Assembly: GCA_036844705.1 (NCBI GenBank)
Contig: DAIUFH010000010.1
Location: forward strand, 1-43,390
DNA length: 43,390 nt
DNA from: DAIUFH01 sp036844705
Lineage (GTDB): Bacteria; Bacillota; Clostridia; Tissierellales; Tissierellaceae
Direction: 5' to 3'
The notes under the pieces were generated by a model. It worked only from the letters and a program-made list of their open reading frames with translations. It did no database searches and was not told the origin of the DNA. The position numbers were made by a program, and so were the translations under genes. Below, one piece after another: positions 1 to 8,864 of this stretch. Each line of letters begins with the position of its first letter. Within the stretch, counting starts at the first letter, position 1.

Positions 1-1496
1 TCAGGTATATTTGACCTTATAGGTAGATAATTTGCTCCAGCAGGGCAAATATGGTCTGTAGATACATCGTTACCTAATTTTAGTAGTACTTCTCCTTGAA
101 TCAAATCATCCATAGGATTCATTTTAGGAATAGGTCTTATATTTGGACCCCTTCTGATCACAATATCTTCCGGATGTTCAGAAGGCATTACAAATATATC
201 TTTATCATCTACAAACTTCTCAGGTAATTCGTATTTAAAAGGTTCTAATTTTAAATCTCTTGGATCTGTAATTACTCCAGTAATAGCAGATGCAGCTGCT
301 GTCTCTGGTGCACATAGATATACTTTTGCTGATTTTGTTCCGCTTCTGCCTAAGAAATTTCTAGGTGTAGTCCTTAAGGAAACACCATCTGTAGGTGGAG
401 CAAAACCACATCCGTTACAGCCTCCACATATTGGTTCAAACATTCTTACACCAGCTGCTAAAATTTTTTCATAAGCTCCTCTTTTGATACTCTCTCTTAT
501 AACTGTTCTAGTTGAAGGATATAGTCCACAGTCAACATCCTTATTCACCGTTTTCCCATCAAATATATGTGCTACTGAAAGAACATCATTTAGTGCTGTG
601 TTTGTACAGCTTCCTATCATTACCTGATCTATTTTTAGTCCCGCTGCCTCCCTCACTAATACTACATTATCCGGAAGATGAGGCAATGCAATTAGTGGTT
701 CTAGCTCAGTTAAATTTATCTCTATTATTTCATCATAAACAGCATCATCATCTGCTTCTAATTCAATATATTGCTCTTCTCTACCATATGCCTTAAGCCA
801 CTTTCTTGTATTTTCGTCGCTTGGAAATACTGATGTTGTAGCTCCCGTTTCCTGACCCATATTAGTTATAGTAGATCTTTCTGCGACATTAAGAGTAGCA
901 ACTCCAGGGCCTGTATATTCAAGGATCTTGCCTACTCCACCCTTAACACCAATACGTCGAAGAACTTCAAGTATTATATTTTTAGCAGAAACAAAATTTT
1001 GAAGTCTACCTACTAATTTTATATTCACTATCTTAGGCATTGTAAAGTAAAATGTCTTGCCGGCCATTGCCATAGCACTGTCAAAGCCTCCAACGCCTAT
1101 AGATAACATTCCAATTCCTCCGGCAGCTACGGTATGTGAATCTCCACCTATCAGTGAATGACCCGGTCTTGCCCAATGCTCAAGATGTAGTTGATGGCAT
1201 ATCCCACTGCCTGGTTTTGATGTTATAATTCCTAGCTTTGATGTGATGTCCTGTATGTATCTATGGTCATCATCATTTTTAAAATCTGCCTGAATCATAT
1301 TATGATCTATATATTGTACTGCCAAATCAATTTTGATTCTTTCCAGACCAGCTGCCTCTAGTGCTAAATATGTCATAATAGAGTTTAAATCATGTGATAA
1401 TGACTGATTTGGTTTAATTCCTATTCTGCTTCCTCTTACTAATTCGCCTTCCACTAATGATGCTTTTATTAACTTTTCACTTAGAGTTAATCCCAT
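1..1496 (-). CDS. Aconitate hydratase family protein, copy 1 (3' end cut by window edge)
   Basis: Aconitase-family [4Fe-4S] hydro-lyase, expected to interconvert citrate, cis-aconitate and isocitrate in the cytoplasm. The reading frame starts at ATG 1496 (protein begins MGLTLSEKLIKAS), preceded by a GAGGAG ribosome site, and stays open for about 498 codons to the left edge, where it reads through the start of the swivel domain (STDHICPAGANYLPIRSNIP). About 145 residues are missing compared with its 647-residue neighbour. Visible motifs are GSGICHQ, GDSHT, IGSCTN and CGGCNGCGFAPPTDG, which supply the three cluster cysteines. The cysteine motif has an additional Cys (CGGCNGCG) compared with CGPCTGIG in copy 2. 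It lies 94 bp downstream of copy 2 and is probably co-transcribed. The family is sure; whether the substrate is citrate or a related tricarboxylate is not. Confidence 0.9.
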   Translation of the reverse strand, partial: MGLTLSEKLIKASLVEGELVRGSRIGIKPNQSLSHDLNSIMTYLALEAAGLERIKIDLAVQYIDHNMIQADFKNDDDHRYIQDITSKLGIITSKPGSGICHQLHLEHWARPGHSLIGGDSHTVAAGGIGMLSIGVGGFDSAMAMAGKTFYFTMPKIVNIKLVGRLQNFVSAKNIILEVLRRIGVKGGVGKILEYTGPGVATLNVAERSTITNMGQETGATTSVFPSDENTRKWLKAYGREEQYIELEADDDAVYDEIIEINLTELEPLIALPHLPDNVVLVREAAGLKIDQVMIGSCTNTALNDVLSVAHIFDGKTVNKDVDCGLYPSTRTVIRESIKRGAYEKILAAGVRMFEPICGGCNGCGFAPPTDGVSLRTTPRNFLGRSGTKSAKVYLCAPETAAASAITGVITDPRDLKLEPFKYELPEKFVDDKDIFVMPSEHPEDIVIRRGPNIRPIPKMNPMDDLIQGEVLLKLGNDVSTDHICPAGANYLPIRSNIP

Positions 1497-1575
1497 ATTT
1501 TTCACTCCTCGTATAATGTGAAAGAAATGCTCGATAAAAATCAAGCATTCTTTCTATATTTGTTAGTCTAATCAT

Positions 1576-1600
1576 AAATGCCCTTGTCTTTTAGGCATTT
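1576..1600 (-). terminator. Weak hairpin between the two aconitase genes
   Basis: AAATGCC and GGCATTT form a 7-bp stem at 1576-1582 and 1594-1600 around the stop codon of the upstream aconitase. No good U-tract follows, so at most it is an RNA-stability or partial-termination element. Confidence 0.3.
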
Positions 1601-3534
1601 ACCATTTGATTTTTGATAAATCTTAATTGTCCTCCAGCTAATATGATTTCCACCTCATCATCAGATAAATCTACTAAGCATGAAAAGGATGTTCCCTTTG
1701 TCTTATTATATACAGTAACCTTTCTATTTCTAATATCCTCATGACAGTTGTTTATTTCTAATACATCACCTTGTTCTAAGCCATCGTAATCCTTCTTATT
1801 TTCGAATATTAACGGAAGAACACCGTGGTTAATAAGATTGTTCTTGTGTATTCTTGCCATTGATTTTGCAATAACTGCCTTAACTCCTAAATACATAGGA
1901 CAAATTGCTGCATGCTCCCTACTAGATCCCTGTCCATAGTTCTCTCCACCAATTATTATGCTATTACCATATTCTTTTGCTCTAGCTACAAAGTCCTTGT
2001 CGTACCTGGAGAAAGCAAATTCTGATATCATAGGTATATTTGATCTCATAGCTGAGAAATTAGCACTTGCTGGTGTAATATCATCCGTTGAAATATTATC
2101 TATCGTTTTTAAGGATATTGGAGCTTCCAATGTTTCTCCTATTTGGTCAGGAATAGGCAATGGTTTGATATTTGGTCCTCTTATTATTTCAACATCAGAT
2201 GTATCTCCCTCTATAGGTTTAATCAGCATCTTATCATCTATTATATATTCCTCTGGTTCTGTAATCCCAGCCAGCTTATTTATATCACATACTTCAGAAG
2301 GCTCTGTTAAATATCCTCTGATAGCTGTTGCAGCTGCAACTTCAGGACTAACTAAATATAGCTTAGCATCAGGAGTACCACCTCTCCCCTTAAAGTTTCT
2401 ATTGGAAGTTCTAACTGAAATACCATTTGTAGGAGCAGCCTGACCAATGCCTGTACATGGTCCACAAGCACACTCCAATAATCTTGCACCTGATGATAAA
2501 AGTTTCGATATAGTTCCATCTTCCATTAGCATTTGTAGTATTTGTTTTGTACCTACAGAAACTGTAAGTGATACATTTTCATTTACTGTATGACCATCCA
2601 GAACTTCTGCAGCTTTCTTTATATCACTATATGACCCATTAGTACAGCTTCCAATGAAGACCTGGTCAACCTTTACATCCTTCATTTCCTTAACTAACTT
2701 TACTTTATCAGGCATATCAGGACATGCTACCATTGGTTCTAGTTCACTTAAATTAATTTCCATATATTCATCGTAGCTACAATCTTCGTCAGGCAGAAGC
2801 TCTATGTAATCAGACTCTCTACCTTGTGCTTTTAAGAATCTTTTTACTTCTTCATCGCTAGGGAATATTGAAGTAGTTGCACCAAGCTCTGCTCCCATAT
2901 TCGTAATAGTGCTGCGTTGTGCTACCGTTAAAGTCTTGATTCCTTCACCAACATATTCAAATATCTTGCCTACTCCGCCTTTCACTGATAGACGTCGCAG
3001 CATTTCTAAAATTACATCTTTAGAAGAACATTGAGGACTCAACTTTCCTTTTAATTCAACCTTTACGACTTTAGGCATCCTCAATCTTAAAGGCAACCCA
3101 GCCATTGCAGTAGCCACATCCATACCACCGGCTCCTATGGCTAACATACCTATAGCCCCTCCTGTTGGCGTATGACTATCTGTCCCTAATAAACTCTTGC
3201 CAGGTTTTCCAAATCTGAAATAATGAATCATATGACATATTCCATTACCTGGTCTGGAGAAATATAGACCATATTTCTTAGCAACGCTTTGTAAATATAA
3301 GTGATCATCTGGTCCCTTACTATCGACTTGAAGTAAATTATGATCCACATAGCTTACTGATGTTTCTGTCTTAACCTTTGGTATATCAAGAGCTTCAAAG
3401 GCAAGATATGCCATTACAGCTGTGATATCATGAGTTAATGTTTGATCAACATTTATATATATTTCCTCACCTGGAGTCATGTTCCCAGATACTAAATGGC
3501 TTTGTATCAATTTCTGCGTTAAATTAAGCGCCAT
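1591..3534 (-). CDS. Aconitate hydratase, copy 2
   Basis: Full-length aconitase-family protein of 647 residues, the size of the short clostridial type rather than the ~900-residue AcnA. It should bind a [4Fe-4S] cluster and interconvert citrate and isocitrate. Visible are the substrate motif GTDSHTPTGGAIGM at about 117-130, cluster cysteines C297 (IGSCTNG), C357 and C360 (CGPC), and the swivel-domain serine motif GQGSSREHAA at about 534-543. Start ATG 3534 has AGGAGG at a good distance. Upstream is the RraA-like gene (61 bp gap), downstream the second aconitase. The two copies are clearly diverged paralogs. Within a citrate island one probably serves citrate/isocitrate; the other could handle a homolog such as methylcitrate or homocitrate, which is inference. 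Confidence 0.93.
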   Translation of the reverse strand: MALNLTQKLIQSHLVSGNMTPGEEIYINVDQTLTHDITAVMAYLAFEALDIPKVKTETSVSYVDHNLLQVDSKGPDDHLYLQSVAKKYGLYFSRPGNGICHMIHYFRFGKPGKSLLGTDSHTPTGGAIGMLAIGAGGMDVATAMAGLPLRLRMPKVVKVELKGKLSPQCSSKDVILEMLRRLSVKGGVGKIFEYVGEGIKTLTVAQRSTITNMGAELGATTSIFPSDEEVKRFLKAQGRESDYIELLPDEDCSYDEYMEINLSELEPMVACPDMPDKVKLVKEMKDVKVDQVFIGSCTNGSYSDIKKAAEVLDGHTVNENVSLTVSVGTKQILQMLMEDGTISKLLSSGARLLECACGPCTGIGQAAPTNGISVRTSNRNFKGRGGTPDAKLYLVSPEVAAATAIRGYLTEPSEVCDINKLAGITEPEEYIIDDKMLIKPIEGDTSDVEIIRGPNIKPLPIPDQIGETLEAPISLKTIDNISTDDITPASANFSAMRSNIPMISEFAFSRYDKDFVARAKEYGNSIIIGGENYGQGSSREHAAICPMYLGVKAVIAKSMARIHKNNLINHGVLPLIFENKKDYDGLEQGDVLEINNCHEDIRNRKVTVYNKTKGTSFSCLVDLSDDEVEIILAGGQLRFIKNQMVNA

Positions 3535-3595
3535 ATTTTAAAGCCTCCTATTTATATAGATTAATCATTATTTTCAAAGTTATATTATTTTTTTA

Positions 3596-4270
3596 TTAAT
3601 ATCCAAGCTTTTTTAAATTTGCTGCATAATTGTCAGGTAAAACCTTGCCTTGTTCAATGATTTCCTTTTTCACAGCTTTCAAACCATCAATTTTCTTCTG
3701 AGCATTTGCCATAATCTCTTCTGCATATTCTGCTGGTACAACACAAACTCCATTAACGTCTCCAACTATTATATCCCCTGGATTAACTGTAACTCCACCA
3801 CAGGAAATCGGAACATTTATCTCTCCATTAGTATTCTTTGAACTGGATCCACAGGTTATAGCCTTAGCATATATTGGAAAACCAATCTTTTCATTTTCCT
3901 CTAAATCTCTAAATGCACCATCCATAACTACTCCTTCTATTCCCTTTACCTTACAGGAAAGGCTTCTGTGATCCCCCCATAGGGCATTGTTGCCACTACC
4001 TCTGCCATCGATTACTATTACATCTCCTGGCTTTGCAACATCCACTGCTTTTGTTACCATTAGGCTGTCTCCCATTGATAACTTAACTGTAACAGCTGGT
4101 CCACAAATTTTTTGTTTTGTAACCATTGGCTTTATATGATAATCCATCGCATTATATACTATTGTTCCATCACAAAGCTCTGGTGTACTAAACTCTTTAA
4201 TTCTATCTAAAAGTTCCTTACTGGGTCTTTCTATATCTTCTATAACTCTAAAACCTATTTTTTTATCCAT
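3596..4270 (-). CDS. RraA family protein (HMG/CHA aldolase or oxaloacetate decarboxylase-like)
   Basis: A 224-residue member of the RraA/HMG-CHA aldolase family. Characterised relatives are divalent-metal aldolases that cleave 4-hydroxy-4-methyl-2-oxoglutarate to pyruvate, many also decarboxylating oxaloacetate; other members bind RNase E. The core is visible: GDVIVIDGRGSGNNALWGD at 82-100, then GVVMDGAFRD at 113-122 with the expected D117, R121 and D122, and the C-terminal NPGDIIVGDVNGVCVVP. No RNase E inhibitor role is suggested by context: it sits between aconitases and a hydroxycarboxylate transporter, so removing CO2 from oxaloacetate or cleaving a branched oxo acid is more likely. Start ATG 4270 follows GGAGGG. 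Family call is secure, substrate is not. Confidence 0.85.
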   Translation of the reverse strand: MDKKIGFRVIEDIERPSKELLDRIKEFSTPELCDGTIVYNAMDYHIKPMVTKQKICGPAVTVKLSMGDSLMVTKAVDVAKPGDVIVIDGRGSGNNALWGDHRSLSCKVKGIEGVVMDGAFRDLEENEKIGFPIYAKAITCGSSSKNTNGEINVPISCGGVTVNPGDIIVGDVNGVCVVPAEYAEEIMANAQKKIDGLKAVKKEIIEQGKVLPDNYAANLKKLGY

Positions 4271-4302
4271 ATCGTCCCTCCATCAATTTTGAGTATTTAT
4301 TA

Positions 4303-4326
4303 AAGCTGGGGATTGCGCCCCAGCTT
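4303..4326 (-). terminator. Hairpin between the transporter and rraA-like genes
   Basis: AAGCTGGGG (4303-4311) pairs with CCCCAGCTT (4318-4326) around a 6-base loop, just after the transporter stop codon. The following U-tract is weak (TTTAATAAATAC), so it may be a partial terminator inside an operon. Confidence 0.6.
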
Positions 4327-4334
4327 ATGTAATA

Positions 4335-5675
4335 CTAGGCAAAGAAGCTGAATACTACACTACCTATTAACAGTATTATTGCGCCACCTATTCTCGAAGA
4401 TATTTGTGCATAAGACATAAGCTGCATTCTCTTACTAGCTCCCAATACTTGTAAGTCTCCACTTCCTCCACGATTAGCCATACAAAGTCCGGCAGTTATA
4501 GCAGATTCCACAAAATAGAATCCAAATAATTGTCCAACTAATCCAGCACCGATTACTGCTCCAGCTACTACAAAGGCACATACTACTAGGGTTTGAACAT
4601 TAAGTACTGCCACTAATTCTCCTAAGTCTGTAAATGCAATACCTATACCTACCATACACATTCCCATAAGGGGTTTAGTAAAGAAATTAGAAAGTTTCTT
4701 AGCTCCTTGTTTCATCGAATCTGGAATTACATTAGTTATATTTGCTAATGCACTAAATATTACCATGTAAGCATACATATGAAGTGACACAGGCCCAATT
4801 GCAGGTAATATTGATTTAGAAAATAATCTTGATATAGCATATATGCAGCCTGTTAAAAGAAGTCCCGCTGCCATATCATATTGTGTCGTTTCTTTCTTCT
4901 CTTTCTTAACCTTATCTTCTTCCATTAAGTACTTTTCCGCATTTTTAAGCAATTCTCCGTTTCCAGTAAGTTTTGGATATTTTTGTCCTATTGTATTCAA
5001 TGCAACTGCTGCTAATATAGCAAAGTTATTAGCAAGTGTTAATATAGCTATTGCTTGCGAATAGTATGCATCCTTACTCTGACCGGTCGTGGCTTCCCAC
5101 ATTTCACTTAAAGGAATAGCTCCTGCACCGTTTCCTCCGCCCATTATAGGAAGTACATATAAAGTCAATATTGACTTTATGTCATATCCCATTAAAAATC
5201 CACCTATTAATCCAAAGATTGCTGCTGCAATTATGCCTCCCAAAATTGCTGGTATGTATCCACCAAAGGCTTTAATTAATTGCTTTCTATTTACTCCTAA
5301 TACGGCGGATACTATTAATAATGAAATAAATATTGTTTGAAATCCATATTCATCATAGAAAAAAGTAATGCCTTCGGAATACTGAAGCGGAAGAATTTCA
5401 AAATACTCTAAAGCTGCCCCTCCTAAGAAAGCTAATAAGGATCCTCCGCCAAGATAATCCTTCCATATAGGAATACGTTCTCCAACTTCATAAAGTACAA
5501 TTCCTATAGCAAACATTATGCTTACTATACTAAGCATGTCATCAGAAGGTAATTGTTCTGTAAGAGTTGCAATGTAAATAATCCCTACAATAATTGCTAA
5601 CATCCAAATTGGCATTCCGTATAACTTTCTTTTAAATAAGCTCTCCTGGTCTTTTTCTAATGTTGATTCAGACAT
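4335..5675 (-). CDS. 2-hydroxycarboxylate transporter family (citrate/malate symporter or exchanger)
   Basis: Integral membrane carrier of 446 residues of the 2HCT family (CitS, MaeN, CimH, CitP), which moves citrate, malate or citramalate with Na+ or H+, or exchanges them for fermentation products. Both signature glycine-rich reentrant loops are visible: GGGNGAGAIPLSEMW at 179-193, and NRGGSGDLQVLGASKRM followed by YAQISSRIGG near the C-terminus, which includes the conserved Ser-Arg-Ile-Gly-Gly substrate region. There are about eleven hydrophobic segments and a charged loop (KVKKEKKE) near 255. The ribosome site AGGAGG precedes ATG 5675. Gene order suggests co-expression with rraA-like and aconitase genes. 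Exact substrate and coupling ion cannot be read from the sequence. Confidence 0.9.
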   Translation of the reverse strand: MSESTLEKDQESLFKRKLYGMPIWMLAIIVGIIYIATLTEQLPSDDMLSIVSIMFAIGIVLYEVGERIPIWKDYLGGGSLLAFLGGAALEYFEILPLQYSEGITFFYDEYGFQTIFISLLIVSAVLGVNRKQLIKAFGGYIPAILGGIIAAAIFGLIGGFLMGYDIKSILTLYVLPIMGGGNGAGAIPLSEMWEATTGQSKDAYYSQAIAILTLANNFAILAAVALNTIGQKYPKLTGNGELLKNAEKYLMEEDKVKKEKKETTQYDMAAGLLLTGCIYAISRLFSKSILPAIGPVSLHMYAYMVIFSALANITNVIPDSMKQGAKKLSNFFTKPLMGMCMVGIGIAFTDLGELVAVLNVQTLVVCAFVVAGAVIGAGLVGQLFGFYFVESAITAGLCMANRGGSGDLQVLGASKRMQLMSYAQISSRIGGAIILLIGSVVFSFFA

Positions 5676-5865
5676 TAAAAACCCTCCTTATATAATTAAA
5701 TTTTTAATAAGTAGAACTTAAAAGCTTTATTCCTCCTTTATAAAATATTATTATTTCTGAATATTCAGCTCTCTACAACTCTATCTTATTTCATTAACAG
5801 TCATAAGTAAAATACCATTTTATATATATGTCGCATAGATAAATGGTTATATGTACAAACAAAAT

Positions 5866-5901
5866 AAACTTCGACTTCTATTTAATTAGAAATCGAAGTT
5901 T
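5866..5901 (-). terminator. Terminator after the LysR gene
   Basis: A 14-bp stem with one mismatch (AAACTTCGACTTCT at 5866-5879 against AGAAATCGAAGTTT at 5888-5901) lies 5 bp after the LysR stop codon and is followed on the minus strand by a T-rich run (TTTATTTTG). It separates the LysR gene from the transporter downstream. Confidence 0.75.
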
Positions 5902-5906
5902 TATTC

Positions 5907-6809
5907 TTAGGATAATACCTTCTTTGCTATTTCAAAAAAATCTTTTTCTATTTCACCTATATAAGAATCCCTTCTGTAAGCAGCGACTACCTTCCATGAA
6001 ATTGGATTATCTGCAAAGGAGTAAATATCATTCTTATCTACATTTTGGGCCAAACGAACTGTTAATTTAGGTACTATAGCAGCACCTAAGCCCTCAGCAG
6101 CAAGCCTGCATGCAGTAAGATTACTTGATAATTCCATTGCTATATTAGGAATAATCTTATGTTTTTTAAAAAGTTTATCTACAGTTATCCTCACTGCATG
6201 CCCTTTATTCAGGACAAACAAAGGTAATTTTCGTATGGATTCAATATCCACCTGGTTACGTGAACCTATCCTACATTCGGCCCTCTTCAATAAATCCTCT
6301 TTACAAATTAAAACTAATTCTTCTTCATATATAAAATATGTGTCTAATATTTTCTCATCAACAGTATCAGGAATTATAAGAAAATCTGTATGCCCTTTAA
6401 CTACACTATCAATCAGAAGCATAGTCCTTGCTTCATAAACCTTGACTTCAATACCTGGATATAAGTTGTAAAACTCAGGTAATATTAGTGGTAGCATATA
6501 TGCTGCACGCTCTTTAGGAATGCCTATTTTAATTCTACCCTTCTTCCCTTGTGAAATATCCCTAAATTCCCTTAGTAAGTTCTCATTTAATCTAAGCATT
6601 TGTCTAGCTGTATCCACATATTTTTCTCCTGCATACGTAAGGGAAATAGGGTTTGTAGACCTGTCAAATAATTTCACCCCCATCTTTTCTTCGACTTTTA
6701 ATATAAAATGGCTAAGTGATGGCTGTGAAATGTATAATTCATTTGCTGCCTTTGTTATGCTTTGACAATCAGCTACTTTTAATATATAAACAAGTTCTCT
6801 GCAATCCAT
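5907..6809 (-). CDS. LysR family transcriptional regulator
   Basis: About 300 residues with the LysR N-terminal winged helix-turn-helix (SITKAANELYISQPSLSHFI, about residues 17-36 of the chosen protein) followed by a substrate-binding domain. The frame is open upstream to GTG 6818, but that GTG is part of the ribosome site GAGGTG; ATG 6809, giving MDCRELVYIL, fits spacing and family. It is transcribed in the same direction as its neighbours, not divergently, so its target is less obvious: the downstream 2HCT transporter and aconitases, or the upstream acid-sugar kinase genes. The effector is probably a carboxylic acid (inference). Confidence 0.9.
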   Translation of the reverse strand: MDCRELVYILKVADCQSITKAANELYISQPSLSHFILKVEEKMGVKLFDRSTNPISLTYAGEKYVDTARQMLRLNENLLREFRDISQGKKGRIKIGIPKERAAYMLPLILPEFYNLYPGIEVKVYEARTMLLIDSVVKGHTDFLIIPDTVDEKILDTYFIYEEELVLICKEDLLKRAECRIGSRNQVDIESIRKLPLFVLNKGHAVRITVDKLFKKHKIIPNIAMELSSNLTACRLAAEGLGAAIVPKLTVRLAQNVDKNDIYSFADNPISWKVVAAYRRDSYIGEIEKDFFEIAKKVLS

Positions 6810-6867
6810 CAATATCACCTCATTTCGTTATTTAGTAATATGCAAAAAAGAAGAGGTTAGTTCAACA

Positions 6868-8148
6868 TTATTCCAAAATATTTAGAGTTCTTTGAAAAAA
6901 ATCTTCTTGTCCAAAATTGCCGGATTTTAATACTAATCTTATAGATTCATCCTCTAGAGGTATCATTATAGGCACTCCAGGGGCAATACTTTGCCCTATC
7001 CTATATGACGTAAATCCAAGTGCTTTAGTTACAACCCCCGATGTTTCACCGCCAGCTACAATTATCTTTCTAATACCATATTTAACCGCCCTTGCTGAGA
7101 TTTCAGCCATAGTCTTTTCTATTAAATTAGAAATGATTTCGCGCCCAAAGGTTTGTGCTTTTCTTACTTTTTCAGGAATATCTGAACTATATATCAAAAT
7201 ATTTTTTCCTTCGTTTTCTATAATAAAATCCCAAATAGTATCTACACTTTGCTCCCCTGACAATAGTCTCTTAGGATATATTTTATATGATAATTGATTT
7301 GTATCCTGATAATTTTTTATTTGCGCTAAAGTTGCTGTTGAACAACTTCCCGCCAAAATCAAACCTCTTCCAGCAATTCCTTTTATAGGTATATTGATTT
7401 CATCTTTTGGAATGTCCATAAGAAACTTCATCCCCAAATGATTCACTAACCCTGAACCTCCAGTTAAAAAGGGTAAATCTCCAAATAGTTCAACTATCCT
7501 TTCCCCATGCTCTTCTAGAAAGTAATCAGGTATGATATAAAATCTTTTGTGTTTTATGTGAAAATCATTAATGATTTCTTCTATTTCATCATTTGACTTT
7601 TCTAAAGTCAATGCATTAATCTTTAAACTTGGATATTTTCCCTGAGGCTCCATCAATTTTGCAATATCTGATTCCAACATAGGGGTTAAGGGATGATTCT
7701 TCATATGACTTTCATTTAGTGGAATCCCCTTAACATATAATTCCCCATCTCTAACAACTCTTCCATTTGCAATCATCGATGGGCAAAGAATTGTATATGG
7801 TATATCATATTTTTCTAGAATTCTATCGATAATAGGTCCAATATTCCCTTCCCTCGTGGAATCAAAGGTAGAACAATATTTAAAATATATTTGCCTAGCA
7901 CCCAATTGCTTTAGGAAATCAAATGCCCGCAATGCTTTGCTTGTTGCCTCATTTACCTGGGATGTTCTTATCTGCAGTGCTATTACTATGGCTTTTACTG
8001 AGCTATCAAGTGTAAAATCCAAATTGGGTATTCCATTTAATAAAACTGTATTGATTCCCCTATCCACCAAAAATGAAGCTGCATCACTTGCACCAGTAAA
8101 ATCGTCTGCCACACAACCAAATAGAATTCTCTTTTCTTCTAATTTCAC
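6868..8148 (-). CDS. Four-carbon acid sugar kinase (DUF1537, OtnK/DtnK family)
   Basis: A 426-residue ATP-dependent kinase of the DUF1537 family, whose characterised members phosphorylate 3-oxo-tetronate, D-threonate or D-erythronate at O4. The N-terminal sugar-binding domain carries VADDFTGASDAA (13-24), KYCSTFDST (90-98) with GNIGP (101-105), and HPLTPMLES (152-160). The C-terminal nucleotide domain carries VAGGETSGVV (364-373) and GQSIAPGVP (385-393). The start is GTG 8148, which overlaps the TGA of the upstream racemase-like gene by four bases (GTGA), implying translational coupling. The usual partner dehydrogenase and class II aldolase are not in the window, so substrate is uncertain. 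Confidence 0.9.
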   Translation of the reverse strand: MKLEEKRILFGCVADDFTGASDAASFLVDRGINTVLLNGIPNLDFTLDSSVKAIVIALQIRTSQVNEATSKALRAFDFLKQLGARQIYFKYCSTFDSTREGNIGPIIDRILEKYDIPYTILCPSMIANGRVVRDGELYVKGIPLNESHMKNHPLTPMLESDIAKLMEPQGKYPSLKINALTLEKSNDEIEEIINDFHIKHKRFYIIPDYFLEEHGERIVELFGDLPFLTGGSGLVNHLGMKFLMDIPKDEINIPIKGIAGRGLILAGSCSTATLAQIKNYQDTNQLSYKIYPKRLLSGEQSVDTIWDFIIENEGKNILIYSSDIPEKVRKAQTFGREIISNLIEKTMAEISARAVKYGIRKIIVAGGETSGVVTKALGFTSYRIGQSIAPGVPIMIPLEDESIRLVLKSGNFGQEDFFQRTLNILE

Positions 8149-8810
8149 TTCTTCTCACCTAATTTCATCTGCTCAACTAAAGAGTAATATGCTGAAGCAG
8201 GGCTTGTTAACACCTCTGCCTTACAGTTCTCCAATCCATTTGCAGCACCAGCCATTGATATTTGTGCAAGCACCACTGTATCATAATTTGCTTCTATTTC
8301 CTTTACTTTTTTCTGAATAATTCTATTATGTTCATCCATATTCTGTTTTTGTGCGGCAATATAAGCATCTTCCAATAAATATGTTACAACTTGTGCTTCT
8401 ACTCCTGACTGTTCTAAAAATCCATTATAAAGTTGTAGTGATGAATCTACCGTAGCAGGGAATGTACATAATATTGCAGTTTTTCCACCCTTTTTAGCAG
8501 CCTTTTCCAACATAGCCGTATCTGGACTTACAATTGGTATGGAAAATATTTTGCGAAATATATTTACATAGGGCGAAAAAACTGTGCAGGTCAATATAAT
8601 CCCATCTGAACCATCAACACATGCCTTAGTAAGCATTGCTAATATTCTGCCCATACTTTCATCAGTGATTTTACCATCTCGCCTAACATTATCCATTAAT
8701 GAACTATCTAAATAATTCATTACGTGAATTTCAGGATCTTTAGTGAGTAAATATTTTGTCATTGGATTTGCTGCATTTAAAGTAACATTTACCAATGAAA
8801 CCTTTTTCAT
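8145..8810 (-). CDS. Asp/Glu racemase-like protein with one of two catalytic cysteines
   Basis: A 221-residue protein of the aspartate/glutamate/hydantoin racemase superfamily. The first catalytic cysteine is present (ILTCTVFSPY, C75), and the C-terminal TSPASA motif is typical. The position of the second cysteine reads VLAQISMAGA (about 180-189), with no Cys, so a two-base racemase mechanism is unlikely. Single-cysteine members of the superfamily include arylmalonate decarboxylase and maleate isomerase-like enzymes differing in layout. It is coupled by a four-base overlap to the acid-sugar kinase downstream and follows the TIM-barrel isomerase by 54 bp, so a role on a four-carbon acid or its amino analogue is inferred. 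Confidence 0.78.
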   Translation of the reverse strand: MKKVSLVNVTLNAANPMTKYLLTKDPEIHVMNYLDSSLMDNVRRDGKITDESMGRILAMLTKACVDGSDGIILTCTVFSPYVNIFRKIFSIPIVSPDTAMLEKAAKKGGKTAILCTFPATVDSSLQLYNGFLEQSGVEAQVVTYLLEDAYIAAQKQNMDEHNRIIQKKVKEIEANYDTVVLAQISMAGAANGLENCKAEVLTSPASAYYSLVEQMKLGEKK

Positions 8811-8864
8811 ATTTTATCCATCCCTTCTTTAAATATATTTACTTATACCCATGATTGGGTTGGA

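Noticed and set aside
512..796. 94-codon plus-strand frame inside the first aconitase
   Set aside because: Antisense to a well-conserved gene, low-complexity leucine-rich product, no ribosome site.
1958..2443. 161-codon plus-strand frame opposite the second aconitase
   Set aside because: Mirror frame of a conserved coding region; no family match or start signal recognised.
5732..5739. AAAGGAGG upstream of the 2HCT gene as the ribosome site of a leader peptide
   Set aside because: No ATG, GTG or TTG follows at a usable distance before stop codons; likely chance in AG-rich leader.
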